A stretch of 64,000 nt of DNA, from contig JAHBBC010000020.1 of NCBI GenBank assembly GCA_019915015.1, positions 744,001-808,000 on the forward strand. Reading direction: 5' to 3'. Under the pieces are notes generated by a model that saw only the letters and a list, made by a program, of their open reading frames with translations, ran no database searches and was not told the origin of the DNA. Source of the stretch: Auriscalpium vulgare. Lineage: Eukaryota; Basidiomycota; Agaricomycetes; Russulales; Auriscalpiaceae. Position 1 is the first letter of the stretch. Each line of letters starts with the position of its first letter. Both the position numbers and the translations under genes were made by a program. Below, in pieces: positions 12,601 to 22,785 of this stretch.

Positions 12601-13245
12601 TCCCATCTCCATACATCCAGCGATCGCTAATTGACTCCACATCGACAGTCATTAGCTTAGTGGGCGGAGTTGCTGGACAGCACACCAAGCAAGTCGAATG
12701 AACCTAGATAGCCCGGGCGCAGCGCAAGTGCGAGTCAAAGAGGCGTCCGAAGTCGAGGATCGTGGTACGTGGCCAAGGCCGATAGCTGCCACGAGATCCG
12801 GCCGGCATATCCTCCCACGGAACGAACCGTCTTCAGGCATCTGCCGAATATCAAGTCGGCTGCGAGATCGTAGATGGGTAGGCGAAGCGAGCCTCGAGGC
12901 GGCAGGTCTGCGAGCTCGTTCGTTATCTAGATTAATCAGTTCGTAGTGGCGTCGGGCTCGCAAGCGTGCTGTTCGAACAAGGCCGATCGCGATTGCCGCG
13001 TCGTCGATAGCGTCCAGTCGGATGGCTACGAAGATGTCGATGAGGCGTCAGGGGGAAGGCGCCGGCCCGCGGGGATTCAGATAGAAGACTGTGTCGTCGG
13101 GAGGTGCAAGTGACCCGCGAATTTCGGGTTGTGCCGATAGATAGAGACAGTAGATCGCACCTTCTCGTAACAAAGACAATGCATAGTCCGCTTCAACCAA
13201 CCATATATTCTTCATTAGATCATTCGCAGGCACAGTCGTGCCAGC
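9607..13245. other. long stretch without a supported gene
   Basis: About 3.6 kb. The first ~400 bases may be the 3' UTR of the small Cys-rich gene (an AATAAA-like sequence is near 9985). The longest frame (10450-11214, minus) has very biased Arg/Ala/His composition and no splice support. I see faint C-x2-C and RRDFP-like patterns at 10.7-10.9 kb on the plus strand, too broken to call a gene. The rest shows nothing. Confidence 0.4.
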
Positions 13246-15549
13246 TCACGCCAGCACCTTTCCACCAAGCTCTGAGTACAGGACGTCGCTTCCGCTCTGC
13301 TTGAGGCCGCGCCGCTGGTTCTTGAAGCGATTCGAGATGAGAAAGGCGACGTCTGGATGAAATATCATATATCATATTCAGCACAATAATGTCAAAGCGA
13401 AGCGACGGATCTCGCGCCACTCACCAAGGGACTGTTCAAAGTTCAGGCGGGGATCGCAGAAGCTCTGCAAGTAGCCGGTCCCAGTCAGTCACCACAGCAG
13501 TGGCACAACACACAGAGACAGACCTGATATCTCAGGCCGAGCTGTTCCTCGCTGAGCTCCATGCTACCGCCTAAGCACTCCGTTACGCTGAAACCCTCTT
13601 CGTTCATTTCGCCTGTAAACTCCAGACTGACACCACCAAGCCGCGAATCGCATTCAGTGTGGATCCTGATACACGACGTCAGTTCGCTGATGATCGTGCC
13701 AAAGTTGCGCGTTTTCAGGCCGGTAGAGGAGGTCAGCGTGCTAAAGATGGGTTAGCACAGCTGTCTGCATGAATTCAAGTGGCGGAGGACTGAAGATACT
13801 CACTTGCCGTGCATCGGGTCACACACCCATATAACGGGGTGCTCGGACTTTTGGACAGCCCGGATGTGGCCTGCCAGATGGTTATCGATCTATTCTGCCG
13901 TCAGCGTGGGCAGCGGAGCGATGGCGCAGGGTGGACCACCTTTCCGGCGCCGTATCGAGTGATCAAAGTGACTCGTCCGCTCTCACGATCGGGATTGACG
14001 ACTGCGAGAACGATTAGATATGGAAGTGCAAGAAGCGATGAGATCCTCACTGTCCAAGAGCCTGACCAGCTCTTCGGCCGCCATTGACGGGCCCACCTTG
14101 ATGCCAATGGGATTCCGGATACCTCGAAAGTATTCCACATGGGCGCCGTCTAGTTGACGTGTCCGATCGCCCACCCAGAGGAAGTGTGCAGACGTATTAT
14201 AGAATGCAGGACCTGGAGTCTTCTTCGCTGCGTTGGGTACTCCGTTGCCGGGAATGGGGAACTTGCGTGTTAGTGCTTCTTCATAGTCCAACATGAGGCC
14301 CTCGTGACTGAGACGACGATGAGCTGCGATGTCAATTCTTGGGAAAAGGTCACAGCTTGCCTGGTGTAAAAGTCGACCTCCCCGAGGACTCCTCGGCCGC
14401 CCCCATGCTCATAGCTCTGAGCTTCTTGGCCTGAATCCAAACCGATCGTACGAGTGAACTCAAGCGCATCCGCTAGCCCTTCCGAGATTGCTTCGAATTC
14501 CTTCCTGGCATCGCAGATATATGAGCCATGTATGCAGCAACGTGCGTTGGGCTCACCGCAGGGAAGGGGATCGGACGTGCGATAGTGACCAATCTCGTGG
14601 GTGGTGCAGTGAGGCAAAGCCAGATGTCAGCAGCCCGCGAATATGATTGAGAGTCGCGGTGGAGTGGAAGTAAGCGCTGTGCCCGTGGCTCAGTGACTTC
14701 CTTGAGCGCAAGTCGAAGTTGCTCACCTCAGCAGCCGCTCGGGGTTGGGCGTTCTATCGTCAGGGCTGAGGCTGATGCGCAGCTCTTCAGTAGTCCGTCA
14801 TGGAACTGTGGTCACAATCGACTCACCCATTGACATTGTCGCCTCTGCATCCTATGAGATAGGAGACATCACATACAGTATATGCGCTCACCGGAAGCTC
14901 ATAACTTCTCGATCACCGATCTTCTCGTAGGCACTGCTTCGCGGCTTAGCGTACTGGCCTGCAATGCGACCAATGCGGACCTGCCACATAAGATACATAC
15001 AGTTGCTAGAAAGGTGAAACGGAGAGGGAACATACCACTGGAAGGCGTGCACCCCATATGAGGATCAGGGAGAAAGAGAGGATCAACCCGATCTTGGCTG
15101 AGATGTTTTCCTATGGCACCTGTCAGGTCGCCGCGGTTGCGTCACAGGAATCCCTCACATGTGTGCAGGCATCGAAGCTCTCTGCGCAATCGCCTGCGTG
15201 AAGGAGAAAAGCCTCGTTCTTCTGAACCGAGCTAAGATGATGGCGCAGACGCTCGATCTGAAAATCTGAGCATATTTGCGAGTGGTGATCGGGGAGAACT
15301 GACTTCGGACGGCGTCACTAGCGGAGGGAGCGTCTGGATCTTTGCGAGCACTCTGCATGGCCAATTAGTTGGACCAAGAGTGAAGCGGACGTTTGGACGG
15401 CGCACTTTGCGTGGTGCTCAGCATCAGGGTACTGGACATTCTGCAAACAGTTCACACTGAGTAATAATCTCGGACAAGTGTCCGACGAGCCTTACTTGAG
15501 CTGCAGGTTTCGATCTCCACGAAGATGGTGTCCAGGTATCACTCGACAT
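13246..15549 (-). CDS. 3-deoxy-7-phosphoheptulonate synthase, class II (plant type)
   Basis: Condenses phosphoenolpyruvate and erythrose-4-phosphate, the first step of the shikimate pathway. Sixteen exons: 15496-15549, 15406-15440, 15304-15352, 15159-15257, 15036-15110, 14892-14980, 14827-14844, 14727-14771, 14557-14676, 14361-14504, 14051-14307, 13940-14001, 13804-13889, 13524-13740, 13425-13464 and 13246-13352. Their 1497 bases encode 498 residues. Class II hallmarks are [11 protein letters not shown] with Cys70 as metal ligand, [11 protein letters not shown], and the signature block at 280-317 ([19 protein letters not shown], then [13 protein letters not shown]). Further on come CDPMHGN and TECLGGSME. 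The start [16 protein letters not shown] is the usual N-terminus. Exons of 18, 35, 40, 45 and 49 bases make it one of the most fragmented genes here. Intron 10 (14308-14360) uses a GC donor. The gene appears intact. Confidence 0.95.
14308..14360 (-). other. GC-AG intron in DAHP synthase
   Basis: Read on the minus strand, the donor is AG/GCAAGC and the acceptor TCAG. Splicing here joins VDFYT to [15 protein letters not shown], the expected family sequence, and no GT donor nearby keeps the frame. Confidence 0.85.
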
Positions 15550-15893
15550 CGACAGGAAAAACTTTCAAAGAGGTCACGTATAACGTCGTGAGCTGGCAGA
15601 TGGAGTCTGGACAGGGAGCAATTTCGGATGAGAGTCCGAGTCAAGGCGAAGATGCACTAAGATTGGGGTTAAGACTACCACTGGCACACCCAGATTAAGG
15701 TTAGGTGCATAGTTTTAGACTCAATTGCTCAATTGTTCAGTTGAACGCTTGACTTCATATATAGTTCAACGAATCACTCGCATGGTCCGATCGTGCAGAA
15801 CGAACCTTAGCAACAGGTAAGGAGGGCGTACACAAGACAACAATGGTGTTACCACATGTCTCGACCGCCCCAAGGCTCGACTCCGTCATGCGC

Positions 15894-17475
15894 TCAGGCC
15901 CACGGATCAAACGCAACTTTACCCCACTCCCCCTTCTCGAACCGAGCATAAGCCTCTGGGGCATGTGACAACGGCAAGACGCGCTCGACGAGGCCCTCGA
16001 ATGCGTCTCTGCGTCGGAGGAGTAAGCCCGCCGCGGCGCCGAGCACCGCGCGCACGCTGCAGCGGCCGAATTCCAGGCTGACGTTGTAGTTGTACATCGT
16101 GCGCCCGGTGAACGGGAGAGGCGGAGCTTGGTGGACGCCGCAGGAGGAGATAACGCCCGATGGGGCCAGGAGGTCTAGAGAAAGTGTCAGTGCAGCGGGG
16201 TTCCCAACAACCTAAGGATCGATGAGTAAGGATGACATGGGGGAAGAAGATGCAGCCGTATACCTCAAGGACTGCATGACAGCCTTTGCGCCCCCATCCA
16301 TTCACAACAGCTTTTGATTCCTCGATATCGGCAACCACAAACTGACTGTCTTGGGCTCCACGGGCGTCGGGCGGCAGTGAGTCATACACTTCTTGCATTT
16401 TCTTGCGACGAGCATCGTTCGGGTCGACTGCGATCACGCGGAAACGTATCCCGGCGCTGACAAGCATGTCGAGGAGCGCCAGCGTCGCACACTGCAAGCA
16501 CATGACTATGAACGCGAGGGAAATGCGTTGTGTCGAAGGGTACGTACCAGACCGACAGGCCCCAGACCAACTACCGCGATACACAGTATGCGGTCCTCGT
16601 CGGTCAGAGGCGCTGGAGCACCCTGGATTTCTAGCACGGGACCAGACACGGCGCCCGCTCCATGCGGCCACGGCTTGCCGTTGAATATGGGAGACAACTT
16701 CGGATGCGTAAGGGCCTGAAGCGCGACAAAGTGCCCGGTGGGCAGGATATCCGCGAGGAGCAAGAGGGCTTGGTCTGGAAGAGCCTCGAGCGGCGATCCG
16801 GGGGAAATAGGAAGCAGCGTGCCTCCTGCGTGCGGGATGCGGATGAATTGCGCCTGCGCTCCCGGGAGGGTGGAGGTGCCGAGGAGCTCGGAGTGCACAC
16901 AACGTGCGGTGAAGCCGAGCCGGCAGAACCTGCAGAGGATCGGTCAGGCGGGTCGTGGCGAGTGAAAGGACACGCACTGGCACTCGCCGCAAGACGTAGT
17001 GAAGGGCGAGACAACCTTATCGCCGACTTTGAGGGTCGAGTAGGCTGTAGGTCTGGAGGCAGGCGATGCTCTCTGGAAGGACGATCCGAGGGTCACCACT
17101 TCGCCTACGAATTCGTGCCCGCAGATATGCCTGGATCATTCTTTGTGCATGAGACCTTGCATAAGGAAACCCCAACGTACGTTTCTGCTACGTCCTCATG
17201 ACCTCTGTACACATGCAGGTCACTGCCACAAAGGCCAGCAAGCTGTCGCACGATCTGCTCAGCAAACCTCTGGGTTCGAAGAGCTGCCGCACACGCACCT
17301 TGATCTTGATGATCGCATCGTCCGGATGTTCGATTCTTTACACTCCCAGCTCAATAATGAGTTTGCTCGGAGACGGGGGAACTGACGTCGGTACAGGCAC
17401 CTGCTCTGCGCGCACATCGTATGACGGCGGATACCACTGGACGGCAAGTTGGGTGCTTGGGAGGTTTAAGGTCAT
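15894..17475 (-). CDS. Zinc-dependent alcohol dehydrogenase (MDR superfamily)
   Basis: Seven exons: 17387-17475, 17299-17335, 17181-17242, 16978-17130, 16548-16929, 16264-16491 and 15894-16211. They total 1269 bases, or 422 residues. The protein begins MTLNLPSTQLAVQWYPP. Catalytic-zinc residues are visible as LCGSDLHVYRGHE (Cys47) and ICGHEFVGEV (His68-Glu69). The structural-zinc loop SCGECQFCRLGFTARC has Cys110, 113, 116 and 124. The cofactor site GLGPVGL is split by intron 5, and a charged segment after RFRVIAVDPND follows it. The family oxidises alcohols or reduces aldehydes with NAD(P). The substrate cannot be read from sequence. The gene lies just upstream of DAHP synthase on the same strand with about 345 bases between. 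It appears intact, with a triplicated repeat in its 5' flank. Confidence 0.92.
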
Positions 17476-17651
17476 CTCTTGGTGGACGAGTGTCAGCGGC
17501 AGTTGCGCGAAGTCCAACTGTGGGAAAGAGCAGTTGACAACGAGCCTCACCGTGACGTCGCCTTCAACCTCTACCACGATGGTCGTGACCTTCCCGTCAG
17601 ATTCCGTTTCCATCTCACAGATGGACGTGGGGATGTGAATAGGGTGCTGGT

Positions 17652-18115
17652 GAGCAGCAATATTGAACCTGTGAATCCAAGCCAGACTCGCTAACCGATG
17701 CCAGGCTCGAGGTATCTTTGTCTTGCGAGTCGGGATTTTGTCACCGTTTCAATCAACACCGCCCCGCCCATGAATTTGAGGGGTTTCATTTCGGGTACAC
17801 GGACGTGAGGATGCGAATGGGGGTGAGCAGCAATAATGGACTTGTGAATCGCGATTTTGACCGCGATACCAGACTCAGAGATATCTTTGTCTTGCGAGTC
17901 GGGATGCTGGCCATCATTTCAATCATCAATACCGTCCCGCCCGTGAAGGCACGACGTGGAGGTGTGAATCGGGGTGAGCAGCAATATACTTGTGAAGCGC
18001 GAGTCTGACCGCGGTGCCAGGTTCGAGATATTTTCGTCTTTCGGGTCGGGATTTTGCCACCATTCCGTTCCAATCAGCACCGTCCCGCCCATGAAGATTG
18101 GTATCGTTGCAATTG
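17652..18115. repeat. imperfect tandem triplication, units of ~150-170 bp
   Basis: Three copies begin at the shared word gagcagcaat at 17652, 17825 and 17976. Each carries, in the same order, a gtgaatc-type word, a block like tatctttgtcttgcgagtcg, the word gggat, and cgtcccgccc or its variant. Spacings are 173 and 151 bases. The copies differ by many substitutions and small indels, so the array is old. It lies directly upstream of the alcohol dehydrogenase. On the minus strand parts of the units read open (for example ESGIAVKIAIHK), so it could be a repeated exon of an unrecognised or dead gene. Confidence 0.75.
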
Positions 18116-18979
18116 CGACGAGGGCGCTGGCGCTCCGTCATCCCGTCATCGGCCACGACGGACTGTCGTTGACACGAGCCTTCCTCAACGAATCCAATGC
18201 ACTTGCTATGCACCATATCCTGTATCCGCAACCGTCGTCGGCGAAGCCGGCAACCAACAGATATGGCCGAAGGCTGTGGGGCCTCTGCAGCTCTCGTCTT
18301 CCCATGCCAGTGCGTTGATATCCAAGGTCGATGTAAGATCCCATCTTGAATTCTCGGGCGCGGTACGGCAGTGGTGCAGCGCTCACCATGATCGTCTCTC
18401 TCAGTCTGGACTTTTTTTTCCATTTTTGCTTCGTTTGTCCTCGACGTATTGTCGCGGAACGTTTGATGTTGATGGACTGAGACGCCATTCCCTCGCCTCC
18501 GTCTTGAGCTTTACCAAAAGTCTGGATCAGATCGCCAGGGTGAAGACTGCGTCCGTTTCGCCTGTCAGACAACCTCGTTGGGCGCGCTGATCGCGGTCGG
18601 TCCTCCTGCACTTCCGACTAGCTGCTCGCCCATCGTCATAGCGTCCCCCCTTCCTCAGGTGCGCCATCAAAATTCTCGCCTCCCGCGCTCAGTGAATATT
18701 GCCTCTTAGCTCATCCCACGTATGGCGCCTGTTTCGACACCATATTGACATCTCTGTCCGTTATTGGATGCATCCCATCAGTGATCAGGCCCTCGCGAGG
18801 TGGCGAAAACGTAATACTGGGCAGCTGTGCTCAGACTGCCGTGGAGACCGTCCTGTGTTTTCCATCCAGAGGCGCTGCAGCGTATCGAGAAGTCACAGAT
18901 ACGGATCCCGTCGCGAAGACCTGCTACATTCGGATTCTGGCGCTCTGCATTGATGCTGGGTTCCCTGATCCTGTGGGGT
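18116..18979. other. unresolved stretch upstream of the peroxygenase gene
   Basis: No recognised gene. A minus-strand frame around 18300-18420 contains the protein-like piece KMGSYIDLGYQRTGMG and could belong, with the triplicated repeat, to a decayed or unknown gene, but I could not chain exons. Confidence 0.35.
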
Positions 18980-18985
18980 TATAAA
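18980..18985 (+). promoter_or_regulatory. TATA box of the peroxygenase gene
   Basis: TATAAA lies 74 bases before the ATG at 19054 and supports that start over upstream frames. Confidence 0.6.
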
Positions 18986-19053
18986 GGAGTGAGCTCTCCA
19001 GGACCTTATCCATCGCAACACAGACCTCATCTACCTGCACACCCACTGCCACC

Positions 19054-19871
19054 ATGCCTGCCCTTGTACTATCTCATTCTCACTCTCGGGGCGATTGCCC
19101 CGTAGTCGGTGCGACTCATGGCTTCTGCCCTCAACAACCTTCCGATGTTCGGTCACCGTGTCCTGCGCTGAACACACTTGCGAATCATGGTTACCTGTAA
19201 GTTCTCGCCCCTCGTTTGACCACCATTCCCTAATAACTCATCGCCATTTTTGCAGGCCGCGGGACGGCCAGGAACTCTCTGCACCAGTCATTGCCAACGC
19301 CCTTGAAGAAGGCTACAGTCTCTCCACCACCCTCGCCGACATACTCTCCTACGGCGGCAAGTTTCTCCTGGGCCAGAAGGGCGCGTTCAACCTCGCCGAC
19401 CTCGCACGACACAACCGCATCGAGCATGACGCGTCGCTCGCGCACGACGACGCCGCTCCTCGGAACGAGTACGCGCCGGGGAAGCCGGATCTCGAGAGGC
19501 TCGCTGAGTTCCTCGCGCACTCGCAGAACGGGGTGACGCTGTCGGTCGAGGAGGTTGCGCAAGCACGCGTGGACCGCGAGAGCACGCTGAGCACGCGCCT
19601 GGACCGGCTGCACGCGGAGATCGCCCGCGGGGAGATGTCGCTCGTGTTCCAGCTGTTCGGCGGGGATGAGGAGATGATCCCTGTTGAGACCCTGCGGGTC
19701 TGGATGAGCGAGGAACGCCTGCCGGACGGGTGGAAGCCGCATCACGTTACGGGCCTGCTGGATACAGTTCACACGTCGACCGCCCTTCGGAACGCGATGA
19801 AGAGCATCGTTGATGCGAACGAGGGGGGCGAGGATGCTCCTGTAAACAACGGAGAGCAACATGCGCCGTAG
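19054..19871 (+). CDS. Heme-thiolate peroxidase / unspecific peroxygenase, short type
   Basis: Two exons, 19054-19196 and 19256-19871, 252 residues. The family uses a Cys-ligated heme and peroxide for oxyfunctionalisation or halogenation. The heme-thiolate motif PCP (Cys36, context VRSPCPALNTLANHGYL) is followed, after the intron, by PRDGQELS. The acid-base motif EHD is at 104-106 (RIEHDASLAHDD). The total length fits the short peroxygenase subfamily. Members are normally secreted, but residues 1-20 here (MPALVLSHSHSRGDCP) are not hydrophobic. A hydrophobic core, LYYLILTLGAIAP, is encoded in the adjacent frame just before the conserved region, which suggests a disturbed 5' end. A separate stop-to-start arrangement was not found. 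The core enzyme looks intact. Confidence 0.88.
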
Positions 19872-20350
19872 CGCGGTACTTCCGTGATTTGTTTTCCCAT
19901 GTCATGCATGCATGTACACATGCTTGATTTCATCGCTGCCATTCATATTGTTCCGGTAGATCCTATTCATCACCCTTGGCATGTATCATTATACCGTCCA
20001 TTGTCGCCGCCTTACCGCATCCACATATATTATTTACAACGGACAGTGATAGCCTACAGCACCGAACGCAATTTGCATATTTGATCCGCGCTACCACCGT
20101 GACAGCAGTGATTTCGTCCCCTTCTCTCATCTCCGTCTTAGCATCTCGACTCGGACGCCTCCAGTACGCGACTTCGCATGCGCAGGTTGTCGAGTCGTTT
20201 GATACCGTGGTTACCCAGCTCCTCTGCTCGCAGGTACCCAGGCACCGGCGCCGCTTTTGCCAGCGTGACTTGCCCCAATATCCTAGTCGTGCGCCCAGTT
20301 CTTCTTCAGCTCTAGCGTAGCGCGCAGACGTATTCAAGACCCGCAGGAGA
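19872..20350. other. intergenic, no gene recognised
   Basis: 3' flank of the peroxygenase gene and promoter of the PTH2-like gene. No supported frame. Confidence 0.5.
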
Positions 20351-21119
20351 ATGATGGCCACGCAAACAGAACACATGGAGTCTCTCAATGACAGCATGTA
20401 AGCGTGTTGCAGTATCTTGACGCCTGCCGCTCTAATAAGCTGCCTTAGGACGCCGCCCACTCACAGTTTGAATGCCGTCGACGCCGCACAAGCTGTCAAT
20501 GAGCCCAGAACGGCACTTGTTATGCAGCTAGTCGTGCGCAGAGACCTCCTAGATGTCAGTTGAAATTTTTGTTGGCATTGAAGCGAGTCCTCGGATTTGT
20601 ATGCTGATTGCCCTGACCCAGGCGGAAGGGTGGGGCATGGGGCCACTGATGGCGCAGACTGCCCATGCAACCGCTGCGGTAGGTCCTGAAGTACATCGAA
20701 GCATGGGAACGTTATCACGAACGCTCGTGGCATTAGGTTCTGCACGAAACGCGGGAGCGTACCGAGACGATCGAATATATGGAGGACCTTCACAACATGC
20801 GGAAGGTGAGTCATACTAGGCTATATATCCCCAAGTCGCGTTCTACGACTGAGGGCTATGTACAGGTCGTCATGCAGGTACATACTGCATCGGTGGTGCT
20901 CAATAAGTGACTGACGCCGACCAACCTGTGCAGACGCCGTCCTCTGCTACGTTGCAGAAGCTCGCATCATCGCTATCAGGAGCGGACCCACCAGTGCCAT
21001 ATCATCTGTGGATCGAACAGCCAGAGAACGTACCTACGTGTCTTGCACTCGCCCCAAACCGCAAAGAGAAACCAATCAAGAAGGCATTAGATAAGGCCAA
21101 CTGTAGACTGTGGAGGTAG
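20351..21119 (+). CDS. PTH2-fold peptidyl-tRNA hydrolase-like protein (PTRHD1 type)
   Basis: Six exons: 20351-20397, 20449-20554, 20622-20678, 20737-20805, 20866-20877 and 20934-21119. They total 477 bases, or 158 residues. The protein has the Pth2-like core: VMQLVVRRDLLDAEGW, then GPLMAQTAHATAAV, then the helix DLHNMRKVVMQ and the strand PVPYHLWIEQPENVPT. It ends in a lysine-rich tail. Pth2-fold enzymes release tRNA from peptidyl-tRNA. The PTRHD1 branch is a shorter relative whose activity is less certain. Exon 5 is only 12 bases (four codons) between introns of 60 and 56 bases, and is needed to join MRKV to MQTPSS in frame. The gene appears intact and probably cytosolic. Confidence 0.9.
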
Positions 21120-21358
21120 TTGGGAGGATGAGTCGCTAGAAAACGATACTCAGAGCAAAGGTGGTACATAGGTGGAAGGTATCGCAAAGGGGAATGATAG
21201 CTGTGGAAGGTATCGCGAAGGGACGAAAGCAAGGGTAATGAACCAGTCAGGTATCGTAAGTCGTTCGGTTCGTATAAAGGTAAGCGTCCGTCAATTCGTG
21301 AACGTCCGCGCCCCGCGCCAGCTAGGCCAGGAGCTCGCATTGAATACCCATGACCTCT

Positions 21359-22234
21359 TCAGTAGGTATACGTGTCATATTTCCTGAAGCGCAGCTCAGT
21401 CAACAACAGGCGGCAAAGGCGAGGACAGTACATGCGCTCACCTGCCGTAGCCGCAGCATCTGCACACGCGCGCGGACAGCACGACGACGGAGAGCCATGA
21501 CAGCGCCACGGCCACAACGATCATCCACACCGCGTTTCCCCAGCCAACCGTGAGGTGCGCGAGGGTGACGTCCTTGAGCTTGTCGCGCGCTACGATCACG
21601 AGCGCCAGGTCCGCGGCGAGGACGACGGAGCCAATAATGGACGTCGCGACAGCCGCGATGAGGGACAGCACCCACGGCGCGGTGTGAAAGTAGCAGCAGG
21701 AAAGGAATACGGGGATAAATGCGAGGAGCGCGAGCGCCGCGGCGACGGGGTGCAGCACGAGGAGCACGGTGAGGCCCTTCAGGATGACGTTCGCTCCGGT
21801 GGTCTCGTCCGTGAGCTGTGCGAGGATTGTGGGATCGATGTCATAGCCGAGTTGGGGTCCGACGCATTCTCCGCTGTTCGAGAACAGCTTCGGCGGGTTA
21901 AGTGCACTGTGCGGATGTCAGGATAGTCGCGGAATCGCAGCGACATACGTAAGTAGTACCTGGTCACGCAGAATCCCCAGACCCCAAAGCGCAGCTCCGT
22001 GCCGATGCTCGTCAACGGCTCAACCTCACTGGGGACGGCGTTAAGTTGCAGGAGGTATATGCCCTTGATGATGGGTAGCGACAGGGCCGCGAGGAGGTAA
22101 AGAATGAACGCTGCGAGGAGCAGGAAGCCGGTGAACAGGGCATGTCGGCGGTGGTGTCGGTGGCCGTGGTGATGGTGCTGGTGCTGACCGAGCCAGTACT
22201 CCTCGGTGTAGCGACGGCGACGAAAGCAGGCCAT
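21359..22234 (-). CDS. SUR7/PalI (Rim9) family membrane protein
   Basis: Three exons: 21960-22234, 21442-21906 and 21359-21383, 765 bases, 254 residues. The N-terminus MACFRRRRYTEEYWLG is followed by a His-rich stretch and a first membrane helix (LFTGFLLLAAFILYLLA). An extracellular loop ends with the conserved Cys (NSGECVGPQLGYDID). Three more hydrophobic helices lie at about 150-245. This four-helix layout is the SUR7/PalI family, which includes eisosome proteins and the Rim9/PalI ambient-pH sensors. Without the last 58-base intron (GTGAGC..TTCAG) the protein would stop six residues earlier, at 21438. I prefer the spliced tail because both splice sites are strong. The gene is divergent from Hub1. 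Confidence 0.88.
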
Positions 22235-22390
22235 CGTCGTCGTCGTCGTCTGGGAGGGAAAGGCAAAGTTGAATATCCACAGGCGCGTGGGTGATGGTGG
22301 TTCAAGATCTTATCTTATCGCACCAATTTGGTACCGGTTGACTCAGAGGCCGCGCGACATCTCTGTTCTCGTCCGCCATCTGAAGCCGAC
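22235..22390. promoter_or_regulatory. shared divergent promoter, PalI-like and Hub1
   Basis: Only 156 bases separate the two opposed start codons, so both genes must be driven from this segment or from within each other. No clear TATA box is seen. Confidence 0.6.
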
Positions 22391-22785
22391 ATGGCTCTGA
22401 TAGAGGTAGGCCACGGTCAACACAGGGTATACATGTATATCTCATCTGACGCGCTCAACGATAGATCATCGCAAACGATCGTCTAGGACGGAAAGGTATG
22501 TCAGCGCAGCATCAATCCTCAACTTACATCGTCGAACCTCACCGTCTTGGTCCAGTTCGCGTCAAATGCAGTTCAGATGACACTGTTGGAGATCTGAAGA
22601 AGCTCATCGCCGCGCAGACGGGTACTGACTATCGGAAGATTCAGCTGAAGAAATGGTGCGTCATCACGGACTCGTCGTTGCCATCTGACTGATCGTCTTC
22701 GCTGCGCAGGTACACGATCTACAAGGACCACATCACTCTCGGAGACTACGAAATCAACGACGGGATGAGTCTTGAGATGTATTGA
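22391..22785 (+). CDS. HUB1: Ubiquitin-like modifier Hub1/UBL5
   Basis: Four exons: 22391-22405, 22465-22495, 22556-22655 and 22710-22785, 222 bases, 73 residues. The sequence matches the highly conserved UBL5 family almost word for word: [59 protein letters not shown]. Hub1 binds spliceosomal Snu66 non-covalently and affects splice-site choice, acting in the nucleus. The start is two residues longer than usual (MALIEI instead of MIEV). The C-terminus stops after a single Tyr, where most orthologues end in a double Tyr. Total length equals the family norm. The first exon is only 15 bases. Intact. Confidence 0.97.

Noticed and set aside
13246..19871. secondary-metabolite cluster (DAHP synthase, alcohol dehydrogenase, peroxygenase)
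   Set aside because: No core synthase (polyketide, peptide or terpene) or transporter is present. The genes are not evidently co-regulated and adjacency may be chance.
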